From Lonicera japonica (Eukaryota > Streptophyta > Magnoliopsida > Dipsacales > Caprifoliaceae), in NCBI GenBank assembly GCA_021464415.1, contig CM038471.1, positions 12,522,373 through 12,586,372 of the forward strand: a stretch of DNA of 64,000 bases. The letters are read 5' to 3'. Below are positions 10,461 through 21,339 of the stretch, in pieces. The stretch's first letter is position 1, and every line of letters starts with the position of its first letter. A model generated the notes under the pieces. That model had not been told where the DNA came from and ran no database searches. It saw nothing but the letters and a program-made list of their open reading frames with translations. The translations under genes and the position numbers were made by a program.

Positions 10461-11720
10461 TATAGACACCCCAATCCGTGACCCCCGCAAGAATCCTAAC
10501 GACTATCGGAAAGTATAGTTTTTAGAGTTTGGACCTCACCCAAGCACCCGAACCTGTCCCGAAGGAGTTTGTTGGCCAAACAAACCTTTTTCTAAGGGGG
10601 ATTATCGCGCGACAAACTAGTATGTCGCGCGACAAGTTTTCCAAACATAGACCAACCACTTTTTGACAAATCAGATTGTCAGAAGGGTCACTTCAGCTGT
10701 TTGTCGCGGGACATTGTCCCAAATGTCGCGCGACACTTGCCTTTTCTGGAGAAATATCGCGCGAAAATCCCTCCCCAACACTATAAATAGGCCACACCCC
10801 CAAAGGTTCAAAGATGGACTTTAGGATCTAAGAATTTTATTATTCTCTCTGATTTTCTGACCTTCTATCAAGTATATTATACGATCATTTTATTTCTGAA
10901 GAATTATTGAATCTACTCTTGACACTCGGCGTGTCTCACTTCTGGAATCGAATTCTCGAAAATATCTGAAGAGGGAAAAGCTTATTATTGCCAAAAATCT
11001 TTTTGTTGTATTATATTTTCTCTCTTATTATTATTCTCATTGGGAAGGTAAAGAAAGCCTCTTCTATTATTCAAAATAGGATATCTGTGTACTTGTTTTA
11101 TTTCCGTTGTTTTGTCCACGTTTTATTTGAATAAACTTATTGTCAAGTTATAAATAGTCTACTGTTTTCAAAACAAAAACCCTGATAAAATCATTTGTAA
11201 AACCAAAAAAGTAAGAACATTATCGTCCGGATAAAAGTAGATTTTCAAAACCAGGATTGATAAAACTTACTTAAGAATTAAATTCAGACCTATCTCATCT
11301 TTCCCATAGATCACGATGTTTCTGATAAAACTCTCCTCAAAGTGTTCGAATTCCATATTGAATTAGTTCCGATACAAGATCCGGATTTTTTCAAAGTAAT
11401 CAAAACAATCCCGACATTATTATCCGAGGAAATAATACCAGAATCCCTCTTTCAAAAACATAAGCTTTGTCATTTGTATTACATTTTCAAAACCAAAACA
11501 AATTGGATCACGGAACACAAAGGTTTTCGCCCTTTTTCCCGTTTCCCAAAATTTAGGATTTTTTATTCAGAAAGTAGTAGACTGTCAGTAAAAGCATCCA
11601 AGTGTTTTAACATAGAATAAACATATAAGACCACTAGAGACCGAAAGGGCGGAATGTGTGCTTAACACCTTCCCAATCCGTAACATAGTCCCAAACCCTA
11701 TAAAATCCTGGTTTCGTAGA
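10461..11720 (+). repeat. 3' LTR of the antisense-PMD element
   Basis: Aligned with the 5' LTR to about 11500. The following 200 bp (up to CTTAACACCTTCCC...AAACCCT near 11700) has no counterpart in the truncated 5' copy and is probably the real LTR end. The exact 3' border is not visible. A purine-rich stretch (GTCGAGAGGGTC) precedes the start at 10461 and fits a polypurine tract. Confidence 0.6.
10605..10789 (+). promoter_or_regulatory. LTR promoter with five TCGCGCGA palindromes and a TATA box
   Basis: TCGCGCGA cores occur at 10605-10612, 10625-10632 (inside perfect TGTCGCGCGACA, 10623-10634), 10726-10733 (perfect TGTCGCGCGACA, 10724-10735) and about 10757-10764. A one-sided TTTGTCGCGGGACA lies at about 10700. 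TATAAATA follows at 10782-10789. CG-centred palindromes stacked just before a TATA box suggest sites for a dimeric DNA-binding protein; the protein is unknown. Confidence 0.55.
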
Positions 11721-11789
11721 CAAACATGTAAAGAAAGGGTTATCTATAGCCTTTCTTCTTACACAACTATTTTGCCCGTTTTCTCATAA

Positions 11790-12330
11790 AATAGTTGATA
11801 AGCGAGTATTATGCTTGGAACTAAACAATGGAGGCCTACATGAAATTAGTCTAACAACTCTTGAAGTCATTCACCTCAGCATATGATGAAGGATTTCCCA
11901 AGAGCAATAACAGCCATACAGATGCTCTGGCCACTCTACCCTCAGCCGTAGACTCCAAAATGAAAAAGGATCTTCAATGTAGAGTGCAAGCCAAGTATTG
12001 AGCCTGAGTTAAACTAGGCCATGTGCCTTAACCTTGAACCCAGTTGGATGGACCCCATTATTGTCTATCTCAAGTAAGGCACACCTCCTTCTAATAATAA
12101 AGAAGCCCATATAGTTAAACTCCAATCTGCCATATACTGGCTTTCACTAGATAGGGTATTATATATAAGAATGTTTTTAGGAGGGTACCTTCAATATGTT
12201 CATTTAGGAAAAGTAGAGGATTTCCTATTTGAGCTACATGAAAGAAGTTGCGGATCAACTAGAGGTAGGTCTTTGGCCCACATAGTGTGTTTCAAAACCC
12301 AATTCAATAAACTAGCTTGTTTTGTGTCAA
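11790..12330 (+). pseudogene. Ty3/gypsy pol remnant: RNase H end and integrase start
   Basis: With frame changes, the + strand reads NNSHTDALATL-like and SAVDSKMKKDLQ near 11915-11985 (end of RNase H), and then WMDPIIVYLK followed by a stop near 12040-12080. Next come DRVLYIRMFLGGYLQYVH, LFELHERSCGST and GRSLAHI (integrase zinc-finger region). The order and the 'WM.PI..YL' and 'GGRSLAHK' patterns are those of plant Tat-lineage Ty3/gypsy polyproteins. Stops and frameshifts make it non-functional. Confidence 0.6.
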
Positions 12331-13793
12331 ACCTGATATGATAAACAAAATAGACTCAATCAAATTAGCTATGAAGTTCTTTCCTCCCATATGGCACTTC
12401 ACTCTCACAAAGTCCATATAAGATATTATATTTTTACAAAGATATTCTAATAAAACCTGAGTCAATTCATATTAAGCCAATGTATGATCGAATAGAGATG
12501 AAACCAAAGTCATATACCATTCTTTATACATAAAGAAAATCATTCGTATGTCTTAATGGGGTTCACATCCTTCAAAACTTCAATAACTTTTAGGGCACAA
12601 TAGTCACTTCAGTTATCATGATTACATGGAATCATGGATGAAGATTTTCCTATATCAAAATAAAATCTTCAGTCATTCATAGTTCTTATAATTTGACCAT
12701 AAATGTAAAAATAAATTCCTCTATTAGTTCATTTGATGGTGGGAACAACATGGTCTAATCATGATTTTACTACCAGAATCACTCTTAGATCAAGTCAATC
12801 ATTTTGGCATAACCAAATTTAGACCTGGAACTAAGCGTATCCCTATACTTTTACAGTTCATTTAAAAATATAAGGTCCCACGGATACTCAAATAGAAGTA
12901 CCATATGGCCTCCCCAGCCCTAGCGACAAATATCCAGTCATATGTTGTCATGACCCAAATTTTGGGTTGCAAATAATAAAATTTTAGAAAAATAAAGGAA
13001 TTTATGACAAAAATTAAATAATTACCAAACTCCAAACCATAATGATAAAATTTTATTTATGAGAACAAAAGAGATAAATATATATTTTTTAAAATACATT
13101 GGCCAGAAGATTTAAATGTCCCAAATCCATGACAACTAAATTAGTAAATCATACAAAACAATTCAATATTAATAAAATTAGTAAAAGCTTCATCACTTTG
13201 ATCCACCAACTTATCCCTATCAACAATAAACCTGCAAAAGTTTGCTGGAGGGTGAGCACACAACCCAGTAGGTTCATTGATACACATGGGTATACCCAAA
13301 ACCATTCATACCAAGTGTAAAAGAAAATTGTAAATATCAACGCATATAAATTAAATAAACAAGCCAAGCTATCAAATTTTATCACAAGGTCATAGAACAA
13401 ATATCAGTTAATTCACACACAAATAAACAAATACGTGCAACTAAATAGAACTGGATAAAAACTCAATAGGTATATCCCCCCTATCTCAAATCACAAACGA
13501 GGATGAATCACGCGTGATTCTGTTTTTCTTCTTCTTCACTTTTTTTAATCATTCTTTCTCTCCCTAGATTTTTTTTCTTTTTTTCGCCTTTTTATCAAAA
13601 CTTTTAGCAGAAATTTTTTACCCCCTTTTTCTTTTCACCTTCTCTTTTCTTCTTTTCTTTCATCTATCCTCTTTTTCTATACAACTCTCGGCTGAGAGTA
13701 GTGTTTTTCTTCTTTCTTTCTTTCCTTCTTTTTTTATCTTTTATAATTTGTTCTTTACTTCTTCTCTCCCGTATTTCCAAGCCACTCACCCAA

Positions 13794-13826
13794 CCCCCCC
13801 CCCCCCCCCCCCCACACACACACACA
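13794..13826. repeat. Homopolymer C20 followed by (CA)n
   Basis: Twenty consecutive C (13794-13813) followed by about seven CA units. The exact length may be unreliable because such runs are prone to sequencing error. Confidence 0.9.
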
Positions 13827-13991
13827 TACAAAAAATAAAAATGGAATATTCTAGATTCATATATATATATATATATAAACATATATAACACAATAATTCA
13901 AATTTAAAATAAAATTATAAATATAAATAATGAATTAAAGAATGGTCAAACACTAATTAATGGGAATGAAATTCAAAATCATTTTTCTTAA

Positions 13992-14163
13992 GGGAAATGA
14001 TATTAGCACTCCACTTTAGTACTCTAGCACTCCACTTTTATTTTTAGTGTCCCAAAAGATATATATATATATATATAAGATATATATATATATAAAGATA
14101 AGTGTCACTAAAAATGAAAGTGGAGTGCCTTAGGACAAAAGTGGAGTGCTAATATCATTTCCC
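13992..14163. mobile_element. MITE, 172 bp, long inverted repeats, 8-bp target duplication
   Basis: The arms GGGAAATGATATTAGCACTC at the left and its inverse at the right pair almost perfectly for about 50 bp. An AT-dinucleotide loop sits in the middle. Identical 8-bp flanks TTTCTTAA (13984-13991 and 14164-14171) mark the insertion. Eight bases suggest a hAT-like helper, but the superfamily is not certain. It is nested in the solo LTR. Confidence 0.8.
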
Positions 14164-14707
14164 TTTCTTAACTTATATATATAGCAATAATGAAACCTTC
14201 TAGATTAGGTTACTCCCATACACATATGTATATAGAATACAAGAAAATTAAGGAAAAGCCAACCACTCAATAATACTAGTAAAATTCATATTTCAATTTT
14301 CTTAACTTTCCTTATCATATTTATTTTATCATTTTATAAATAAATAAATAAATAAGTAAATAAACAAATCTTCTTTAAAAATATGGGGTTTTACATCTGT
14401 AGCAAGCTCTTCTCAAATTGTTGTAACCCATTATAATCAAGTTGATACAATTACTTGTCAATACTTTATCAATGGTGGGATAGCTTTAAAACTGAAAGAA
14501 TTATTAAGCAGAACCAAAAGGAATTTCCCATTTCCTTGTTCCCTGTCCAAGCTACCCTAGTCACTCCATTAACAGTCCCTTACCAGGAGCCCATAAATAA
14601 AACCAAGGCTTATAGAAACAAGTCAAATAAATCCAAGTCAAGCCTAATAGAATCCCTAGATATCAAAAATATCAAGAAGTGTTCGAGCTCTAAGTTACAA
14701 ATGCTTG

Positions 14708-15957
14708 TGTTAGCAAAGAATTAATCTTACAAGATAAGGTTTATGGCAAATATTGCAGAATTAAAACTATGCTTTAGGAAATAAAAAAAATGCTAGAAAA
14801 ATAAACTCAAATAACCAGTTAAGTTTGCAATGAGTAAATGAGTTTGAGTTTAGAGAGATCTAACCACAACACCAAATGTTTTGTTTATGTGGTTTAGATC
14901 TTTCACCATACTTATGCGCCCGAGTTCTCTTGCTTGAGAAATTCCACTATGCAACCTTATTACAAGTGACGATCAAACCTCTTACAACAACCTTCTTATC
15001 GGTAAAGATCAAACTAATTTTCAAGTGTGATAATACACACACTCTCACAAGAGTTATTTCTTGCTATTTTATGAGAACACCTCTCACAAGTTTGAATGAA
15101 AAGGATTTGGTATAGTACACCTCAATATAATAACTCTCAAATATAGAAAATGCAATTTGAAGCTCACACTAGAGTTATGAAATGATTGAACAAGTATGGC
15201 TCAATATGATTCAATTTATATGTATGAAAAAATCAATCAAATGATAAGTAATGTTTAAATGCTAAATGAGATTTTTCAAAACAAGTGCTAAACTTAAAAA
15301 GTTTACAAGTAAAACTTGATGAACAATGGAGAGTAAGAGCTTTCTGATTTTTGCTTAAGATGATAATCGAGTTGTGTTGTGTTATGTTTTATATGTTCAT
15401 GAGCTAAATATTTGTTTTTACAGATAAACAAAAATCACCATTTGAATTCAAATTTTCACAAAGTTTTTTAGTAGCCTAAGATAAGCATAACCATAAATGA
15501 TACTATATAAGGAACAAGGATAAGGTTAATTATGGAAGCTATAGGTTGTTCATTTGGACTTTTTTGCACAACATAAAAAGACTTTTATGTAAAGAGTTCA
15601 GAATACATTTAATGGCTAGTTGAAAAAGCTTTCCAAAAAGAGATTTATGTTCCCAAGATGTTTTTGTCTAATTTGATAGATAAGATTGAGTACACAATGC
15701 AAGTGTGAAAGTTTGAAAACAAATCAACAATTTCAAGGTCAAGATAAAAATCAAATAAATTATTTTTTTGGTTGAGCTGGCTTTGTTGTTCTCATAATAT
15801 CTCATAATCTAGCCATTGGATGATGCTCAAATTTTGAGAAGATGTTATAAAAGTTGTTATCTGGCAACTATCAAAATTTCATAATGATAGGATACCGAAA
15901 AGGCGTCCATCTAACCGTTAGATCAAAACTACACCAAAATAGGATGAATTGATAACA
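14708..15957 (-). mobile_element. Diverged Copia-type solo LTR, minus strand
   Basis: Starts TGTTA and ends TAACA, with the direct repeat TGCTTG on each side (14702-14707 and 15958-15963). The section 14780-15250 aligns with the minus-strand Copia LTRs at 22828 and 48150. Shared words include ATGTTTTGTTTA..TGGTT, GAGAAATTCCACTA and TTATTTTATGAGAA.A.CTC. It is older and more diverged than those. Confidence 0.6.
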
Positions 15958-15963
15958 TGCTTG

Positions 15964-16159
15964 AGAAAATATTTTTGTTTGAACATGTGAGAATGTTAAG
16001 TTATCAACTTCAAAACGTTTTTGAGAATATAAAAATAATATCTCCAGCCTCTAATATAACGTAGAGTTTATTTCGACAAAAAATAAACTCTAAAAACAAT
16101 TTTGTTAAAGATATTCAATGAAAAGTGAAAGCGTGAATAATTCCTATTGAGCGAAAATT
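15964..16159. other. Short AT-rich spacer
   Basis: No gene is recognised. It contains an 11-bp stem-loop, AGAGTTTATTT...AAATAAACTCT (about 16066-16093). Confidence 0.5.
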
Positions 16160-17358
16160 ATTCAATCAAAATTAGTCAAAAGTTACACAGTAAAGCCCAG
16201 CATGATTCTACACTCCATCTCTAATTCTAGCTATTAAAGAGGAGGAAGGTTCAAGGTTTCAGCAAGTCTTATACCCACTCAGACTGAAGAAATTCTCTAC
16301 TTTATAGTTTTCATTCATGTATTCAAATATCAGTAAAATTTTATTGTAATTTTGTAATTTTAAAGTTATGCTTCAAGAATCCAGTTCAGATTTCGGTCAG
16401 TATTTTTGTAAGCCAAAACTTTATTCATTTTGTAATTTTATTTTAAAAGTTCATCATTTGATTAATTAATTTGTATATTTAAATTTGCAAGAAAAATTTT
16501 ATGTAAAAATTTACAAATTTAATGGAAAAATATGAATTTATGAAAAATATTGAAAATTATTGTTTCTTAATTTTAATTTCAAATTACCTTTATTGTAAAT
16601 TTCAAATATTATAAATATTCTAAAAATGACTATTGTGTAGTATTTAAAGTAAGTTTTATTTTTGTTTTTATTGGAAAAAAAAATTGAATGTTACCTTATT
16701 GAATAGTAAATTTTGAAAATTAAAAATAATGATAAAGGTTGATTTTTTCCCATAACAATGTGGAGAGGCAAAAAAGAGTTTTGGTTAAAAAAAATTGTAT
16801 AATGTCCTTATCGTCAAATTTTTTTCACCGAATGTCCCAAAAATTTAAAATGTTATAACTTAAAATTCAAAAATCTAATTTTAATAAATTATATATTTTT
16901 GGAATCTACTAATTGATAACTATGAAATATGATCCGTCGTGAATATAATTTTTTATAAAAACAATTCAAAAAAATTATCAAATGTTACATTTAAAGACTT
17001 CTAATGCGTTTATACTTAAGCTTAATTTAAAATATTATTGTAATACCTATGTCCAAATAAATTTAATATTTTACTAGATCATATTTAAATTTCTGTACTT
17101 ATTGCATACAATGGGCGAACCATGGATCAATTAGTTTAAGGATAATTTGTGCAGTTATTGATCTAATGATTTAGTATATATATTCAGATATGTAAGTTGT
17201 AATAATTTTTTAGGAGCTTTTATGAGCAATTATTTAAGTCTTAGACAATATTTTTTTCATTTAGTGTTGCATAATAATTATTATCTTTGATCTTTTATTA
17301 TTTATTATATATTGTACTTTAATTTTTGTTAAACATGTCTTGTGGTATGAGTAATACC

Positions 17359-18235
17359 TGTTGGTGCTAAAAATTAAAAGGGTATTTTAGACCACACAAT
17401 CAAATGATCGGATCAATAAATACAACAAATCGGTAGAGTCAAAGATATATAGAGGAGGTTGGTCTCGTATGAAAACACGGGTTAGTCCTCCTCTGTAGAA
17501 TAGAGTTAGGAGTTCGGTTTTGTTTTGTTATTGATATAACTAAGTGGTTATTACAAACTCACAAAGATCTCTCTAGCTAGTCCATCCTTACAATATTATA
17601 ATGAGAGTATGTCTATGACTACACAATTCTAGCTTCTCTGTACTTAGAGCTCAACTATATATTCGATATATCTCTCTCTCTTCAAGCTATTCTCCCCATG
17701 TTGTTCTTGGTTGTTCAGCAATAAATATCTCTTGTTCTGTTAGTTCTTAGGTTGTTGAGAGAAATAAATGTTTCCTCTTTATATATATGAGACAGAGCAG
17801 ACGTGTGAGGAAGGCTCTATAGAGCAGGTCCAAAGCCATCATCTACTCCCATCAACCTTGACCTTTCCTCCTTAGGAATTCTGGCACATTAAATGCGGTG
17901 TGTATATATGCATTTAATGAAGGTGATGGAGGTTCTGCGGCGTCTGGCGGAGTTGACAACAGCAGCCCATGCTGTTTGTGCCTTTTCTAACACAGTGGTT
18001 GGCCAGGGAGCTTGGAGCTCGTTAGGGGGGCTCTGTCTTTCGAGCTCCACAAATCTGTTCTCGAGAATAACCTTCCGGACTGGAATTGTTGCTGGTCACA
18101 GCTCTGACTACCAGTACCACATGATCAAAGTTTTTAATCTACGTAAGCTAAAAGGTGGTGATGCCATTGAAGTGGGAGGCCACGTGTCTGCCCTTGGTTT
18201 AGCGGAGTGAATTATGCCACTAATTCCCACCATCA
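17359..18235 (+). mobile_element. Solo LTR, 877 bp, perfect 5-bp target duplication
   Basis: TGTTGGTGCT...CCACCATCA is flanked by ATACC on both sides (17354-17358 and 18236-18240). Copies A and B show the uninterrupted site (AATACCTAAGTAA near 22425 and 47743). A TATA-like TTTATATATATGAG lies near 17778. The 105-codon frame at 17893-18210 is inside the LTR and shows no domain. Confidence 0.9.
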
Positions 18236-19324
18236 ATACCTAAGTAATAATCGTTAATGACGAATCAATTAAACTTCATCACATCTAGAACAAACCAATA
18301 TTGTTGAAGATATTTCTTTATATTATTGCTTAGAATAATTGGAACTTTACGTATATGGATAAACATGTACCTAATCTTTATTAAATTTCATAATCACTGA
18401 TATTAATCATAAAATATTTTGATGCATGCTTACATCACTTTTATTCTCATTTAATCATTAAAAAACGTTTTAAACGGAGTTAACTCAATTTGTTTTTTTC
18501 TTTTTTCTTTTTTAACCTAGTTTGTTTTTTCTTAATGCATATGGTCATTTAAATAAACTAGTAAGTATTCCTATATTAGTGCTTAATTATCTTATTAAGG
18601 GTGCCCTAGTTCTTTCTCCCTAATACTGCATGATGCTTAAAATGATTGTATTTCAAGTATTTGCTCCATAGAAAAATAGAAGTTGAAAAAAAGAGATGAA
18701 TGATTTCCATAAAATGATTGAGGCGCGCAGAATGATTTGATAAGATGTTTTCCGATCCGTATATATTGAAGAAAAAATAAATTGTATACAAAATAATGTG
18801 TTACACATTTTGTCCCGTGAAATATGCTAATAAGACATGCATCCAGGTCCCACTATCTTTCTACTTTTTTGTTAATTTCACTCCTTTTGAAAAATTAAAA
18901 TTAATTCCTTTTATTCAATCAATATTGTGTGTCGCACATTTTTGGCGTTTGAGAAAAAAAAATTTATGTTCTCAAATTGTGAAGCTAAGTACGGATACTT
19001 TGCCTGGGCAAATAAAAGTTATTCAACACAGGTTACTTTTTCATAGTACATAATATGTTGTAATAATTTTAAATAGCTGCACATGGAGGGCTAGCTGTTG
19101 TGCTCACCGGCAAATAAGGTTGGAACCAGTGCACTTATTGGACCTATTGGTCCGCACACATAATAGTGAATTTTTTTCTAATTTAAATGCTTTTAAGCTA
19201 CATGTGTTAGGTTTTATCTTAAAATGCATTGTTAATATGTGTGGTGACACTATTCTACTTCTGTACCCATGTTGAGTTATACAATTTTCTTTTGTGTGAT
19301 CAATACGTTGAGCCAATCATTCTC

Positions 19325-19475
19325 AACACTAGCATAGTGGAAAAAGGGGGTGAGTTTTCCCATCCTACGCCCGTGTTCGAATCATGGGAACTCCATTTCA
19401 CTTTTTCCTCCTACTCTTGACCATTTACTATGCATATCCATGTAACGGTTATTAACAAAACAAAAAAAAAAAAAG
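19325..19475 (+). mobile_element. tRNA-derived SINE with poly(A) tail
   Basis: An A-box-like TAGCATAGTGG (19330-19340) is followed about 35 nt later by a B-box-like GTTCGAATC (19375-19383), the spacing of a tRNA promoter. The unit ends in an A-rich tail (19452-19475). Decayed relatives lie at the same place in copies A (25627-25730) and B (50961-51065), so it predates the segment copies. Confidence 0.55.
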
Positions 19476-20210
19476 GAAAATTCACATTAAGAACAAGGAT
19501 ATAGACGTATATTTAAAAAAAATGTATAATATACCAAATTATCCGTAAAATCATTTAGTTAATTTTGTTTGTTTTTGTTTATGCAATATATATACTAATA
19601 TTACCTTAAATATACACACATATATATATATTAAAAAAAAGAGTTACAGCCTAAATCTATATATATACGAAATTTTTTCAAGTGCGGACTAGTTCGTACC
19701 GAAAACAAACTCTCAATCTCTATATATATTTATAAACAAAACCGTTGTTAAACTCTCGATTAATGGATCTAAGACTCTTGATTAATGGTTTACTTGCTTC
19801 TATAGTATAATTGGCTCTTAGTTAATTTTGAAATTTAATAGAATTTTAAATTTTATAACAAATAAATGGTACTAAATCCGTGCCAAAGACAGAAAATGCA
19901 ACTTAATTTCACATTTTCTCATGACTAATTTCAGTATAATATGTGGTTAAAAAGTAAAATTTGTTTAGTATTATATGATACGATAAATTAATTAATTAAA
20001 AAAATGCAGCTAAACATGTTATTAAAAATGAAAAAGAAAAAATTGAAATACGAATTTGTGTTTATGAAAATTTCCTCTATGTACTGAAATGAAGATAGAA
20101 GGAGAATAGCAAAGTGATAGATTGTGTTTTTCATTTTCAAAGTTTAATTACCCGTCATGTCAGTACGCACGCGATACATGTGCAACTCGCAAGTTAAAAT
20201 TAAATAATAA

Positions 20211-20480
20211 GGCCCCGTTTGATAATAATATAAAAAGTTAAAAAAAACAACTAATTTGAGTGAAAAGATGGAAAACAAGTTGAGGCATATGGTGAGATGT
20301 TTTCCATCTAATATTCATTTTTGTGGCAAAAGTTTTTCCACCATCACCTAAAGAAAATTTTTCCATGGAAAAAGACAAAAAACAAGAGTTAATATCACCA
20401 TATCCTTCAACTTATTTTCCACTTTTTCATCCAAATTATGAATTTTCTTTTCGTTTTCCACATTACTATTAAACGGAACC
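20211..20480. mobile_element. MITE, 270 bp, Tourist-like, empty in copies A and B
   Basis: The ends GGCCCCGTTTGATAATA and TACTATTAAACGGAACC are inverted. Further in, arms around GATGGAAAACAAGTTGAGG and its inverse pair again. The flanks are TAA and TTA. The same place in copy A (near 26299) reads AACAATAAGAATTTAA without the insert, consistent with a 3-bp TAA target, as for PIF/Harbinger elements. The 68-codon frame inside is chance. Confidence 0.75.
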
Positions 20481-20532
20481 TTAGAATTTAATCTTGCTAC
20501 AAGCATATATCGATGAAAAGTAATATTGTATT

Positions 20533-21190
20533 TGTTAGCATATATAAAATACATATTAATCTAATCAAATCTCAATCCTCCCAATTATCCTTAATCTTAT
20601 ATTCCATATTTAGGCGATTATGCATTCCTTATTTTTTTATGCCCGATCTTGACCTGATATAAAATGTTCTAGTAGTGTTTTTTCATCACGATATATATAC
20701 AAATTCTCATATTGTACATAGTATCACAACATTAAGATGTTCTTGTAGTGTTTTTTCATTTTTTTCATCAAGATAAATATAAAAATTCTCACATTCTACA
20801 TAGTATCACAATTATAAGACCCCTTGTGTTAAGGTTTTAATCACTATTTTTCGCTGTCGGCGAGTAATTAATATTACCACCCATCAAACTATTCTAGCCA
20901 TCCTATTTAAACTACATTTTTAACTCGCATTTTTTGCCGCCTCATCTAACCGTCATGCTAGTCTCATCCAAAACCACTACTACCAATGCCATTAAAAAAA
21001 AAAAAAAAACCAGTGTCCCCTAATTCATCGTACTGCCTTGTCATCTCACCATCATCAACCTATTTACCTTCGACCCCACATCATATCACTGGCCTACCAT
21101 CCATATCAAACACCACCATCTTCATCAATCATCATCACTGCTAGATATTATACATCAATCATCATCTCACTTTGAAAAAAAAAAAAAAAT
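20533..21190 (+). mobile_element. TRIM-like mini-retroelement in copy C, decayed
   Basis: The LTR-like start TGTTAGCATATATAAAA corresponds to 26355 in copy A. The LTR-end and primer-site junction (TACATAGTATCAC) occurs twice (near 20717 and 20799), within an internal direct repeat of about 80 bp (GTTCT.GTAGTGTTTTTTCAT). The interior holds the same CATCATCAACCTATT...CATCCATATCAAACACCACC text as copies A and B. Confidence 0.45.
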
Positions 21191-21339
21191 CAACCCAGTC
21201 TCCTAGCGTGTTCATGCGCTCAGCCGATCTTCGTATTGGATATCACTTTCACTAGTACTACCATCACCACACTTCCGTTGTCGGAATCACCACTCGCGCC
21301 GCAAATCACTATTCATTTACAGTAATTTTTTTTTTATTA

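Larger units (their letters stand above)
3949..11720 (+). mobile_element. LTR element with antisense DUF7745 and PMD genes, no visible pol
   Basis: Two direct copies of an LTR starting TGTAGACACC (3949) or TATAGACACC (10461) bracket about 5.5 kb. Between them are, on the minus strand, a broken DUF7745 gene (4997-5688) and a broken intron-containing PMD gene (6302-8652). A 69-bp tandem repeat (8722-9030) and a hairpin array (9973-10342) follow. No protease, reverse transcriptase, RNase H or integrase is visible inside. Extra antisense ORFs, some with a PMD, are known from Tat-lineage Ty3/gypsy elements, so a non-autonomous derivative of that kind is plausible. The 5' LTR is truncated at about 5005, exactly where DUF7745 is cut, so a deletion removed the LTR end and primer-binding site. 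No matching target duplication was found. Confidence 0.6.
12946..14395. mobile_element. Solo LTR, 1450 bp (TGTCATGACCC...GGGTTTTACA)
   Basis: Starts TG, ends CA and interrupts the decayed ORF: the flanks join when compared with the inverted copy near 3490-3510. The flanking 5-mers are TATGT (12941-12945) and TCTGT (14396-14400), an imperfect target duplication. The end sequences resemble Ty3/gypsy LTRs. The interior has a C20 run with (CA)n, AT microsatellites and a MITE. Confidence 0.6.
12400..14735 (+). pseudogene. Decayed retroelement ORF, plus strand, split by a solo LTR
   Basis: The + strand counterpart of 2895-3948. It comprises 12400-12945, an LTR insertion, then 14396-14735, where YQWWDSFKTERII and FPISLFPVQATLVTP can be read (open piece 14455-14724). 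It is diverged from the inverted copy by roughly 15-20% by eye, with several stops in each. The element type is unassigned. Its expected C-terminus is missing because another LTR starts at 14708. Confidence 0.5.
16160..21335 (+). repeat. Copy C: old, short version of the segmental repeat
   Basis: It starts with the same promoter-like sequence as copies A and B (TCAAAAGTTACA, CTAT.AAAGAGGAGGAAG, GTCTTATACCCACT). It aligns with A at 21340-22720 and 25420-26880. It carries two insertions of its own (solo LTR 17359, MITE 20211). It lacks the solo LTR at 22828, the Copia element and the AP2 pseudogene. Divergence from A is clearly larger than A versus B. The stretch holds no gene. Confidence 0.75.

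Noticed and set aside
3944..11760. Target-site duplication for the antisense-PMD element
   Set aside because: The left flank ATCGT has no match after the 3' LTR, and the right flank is unrelated gypsy pol sequence, so a later rearrangement is likely.
17893..18210. 105-codon open frame on the plus strand
   Set aside because: It lies wholly inside a solo LTR with perfect target repeats and shows no domain.
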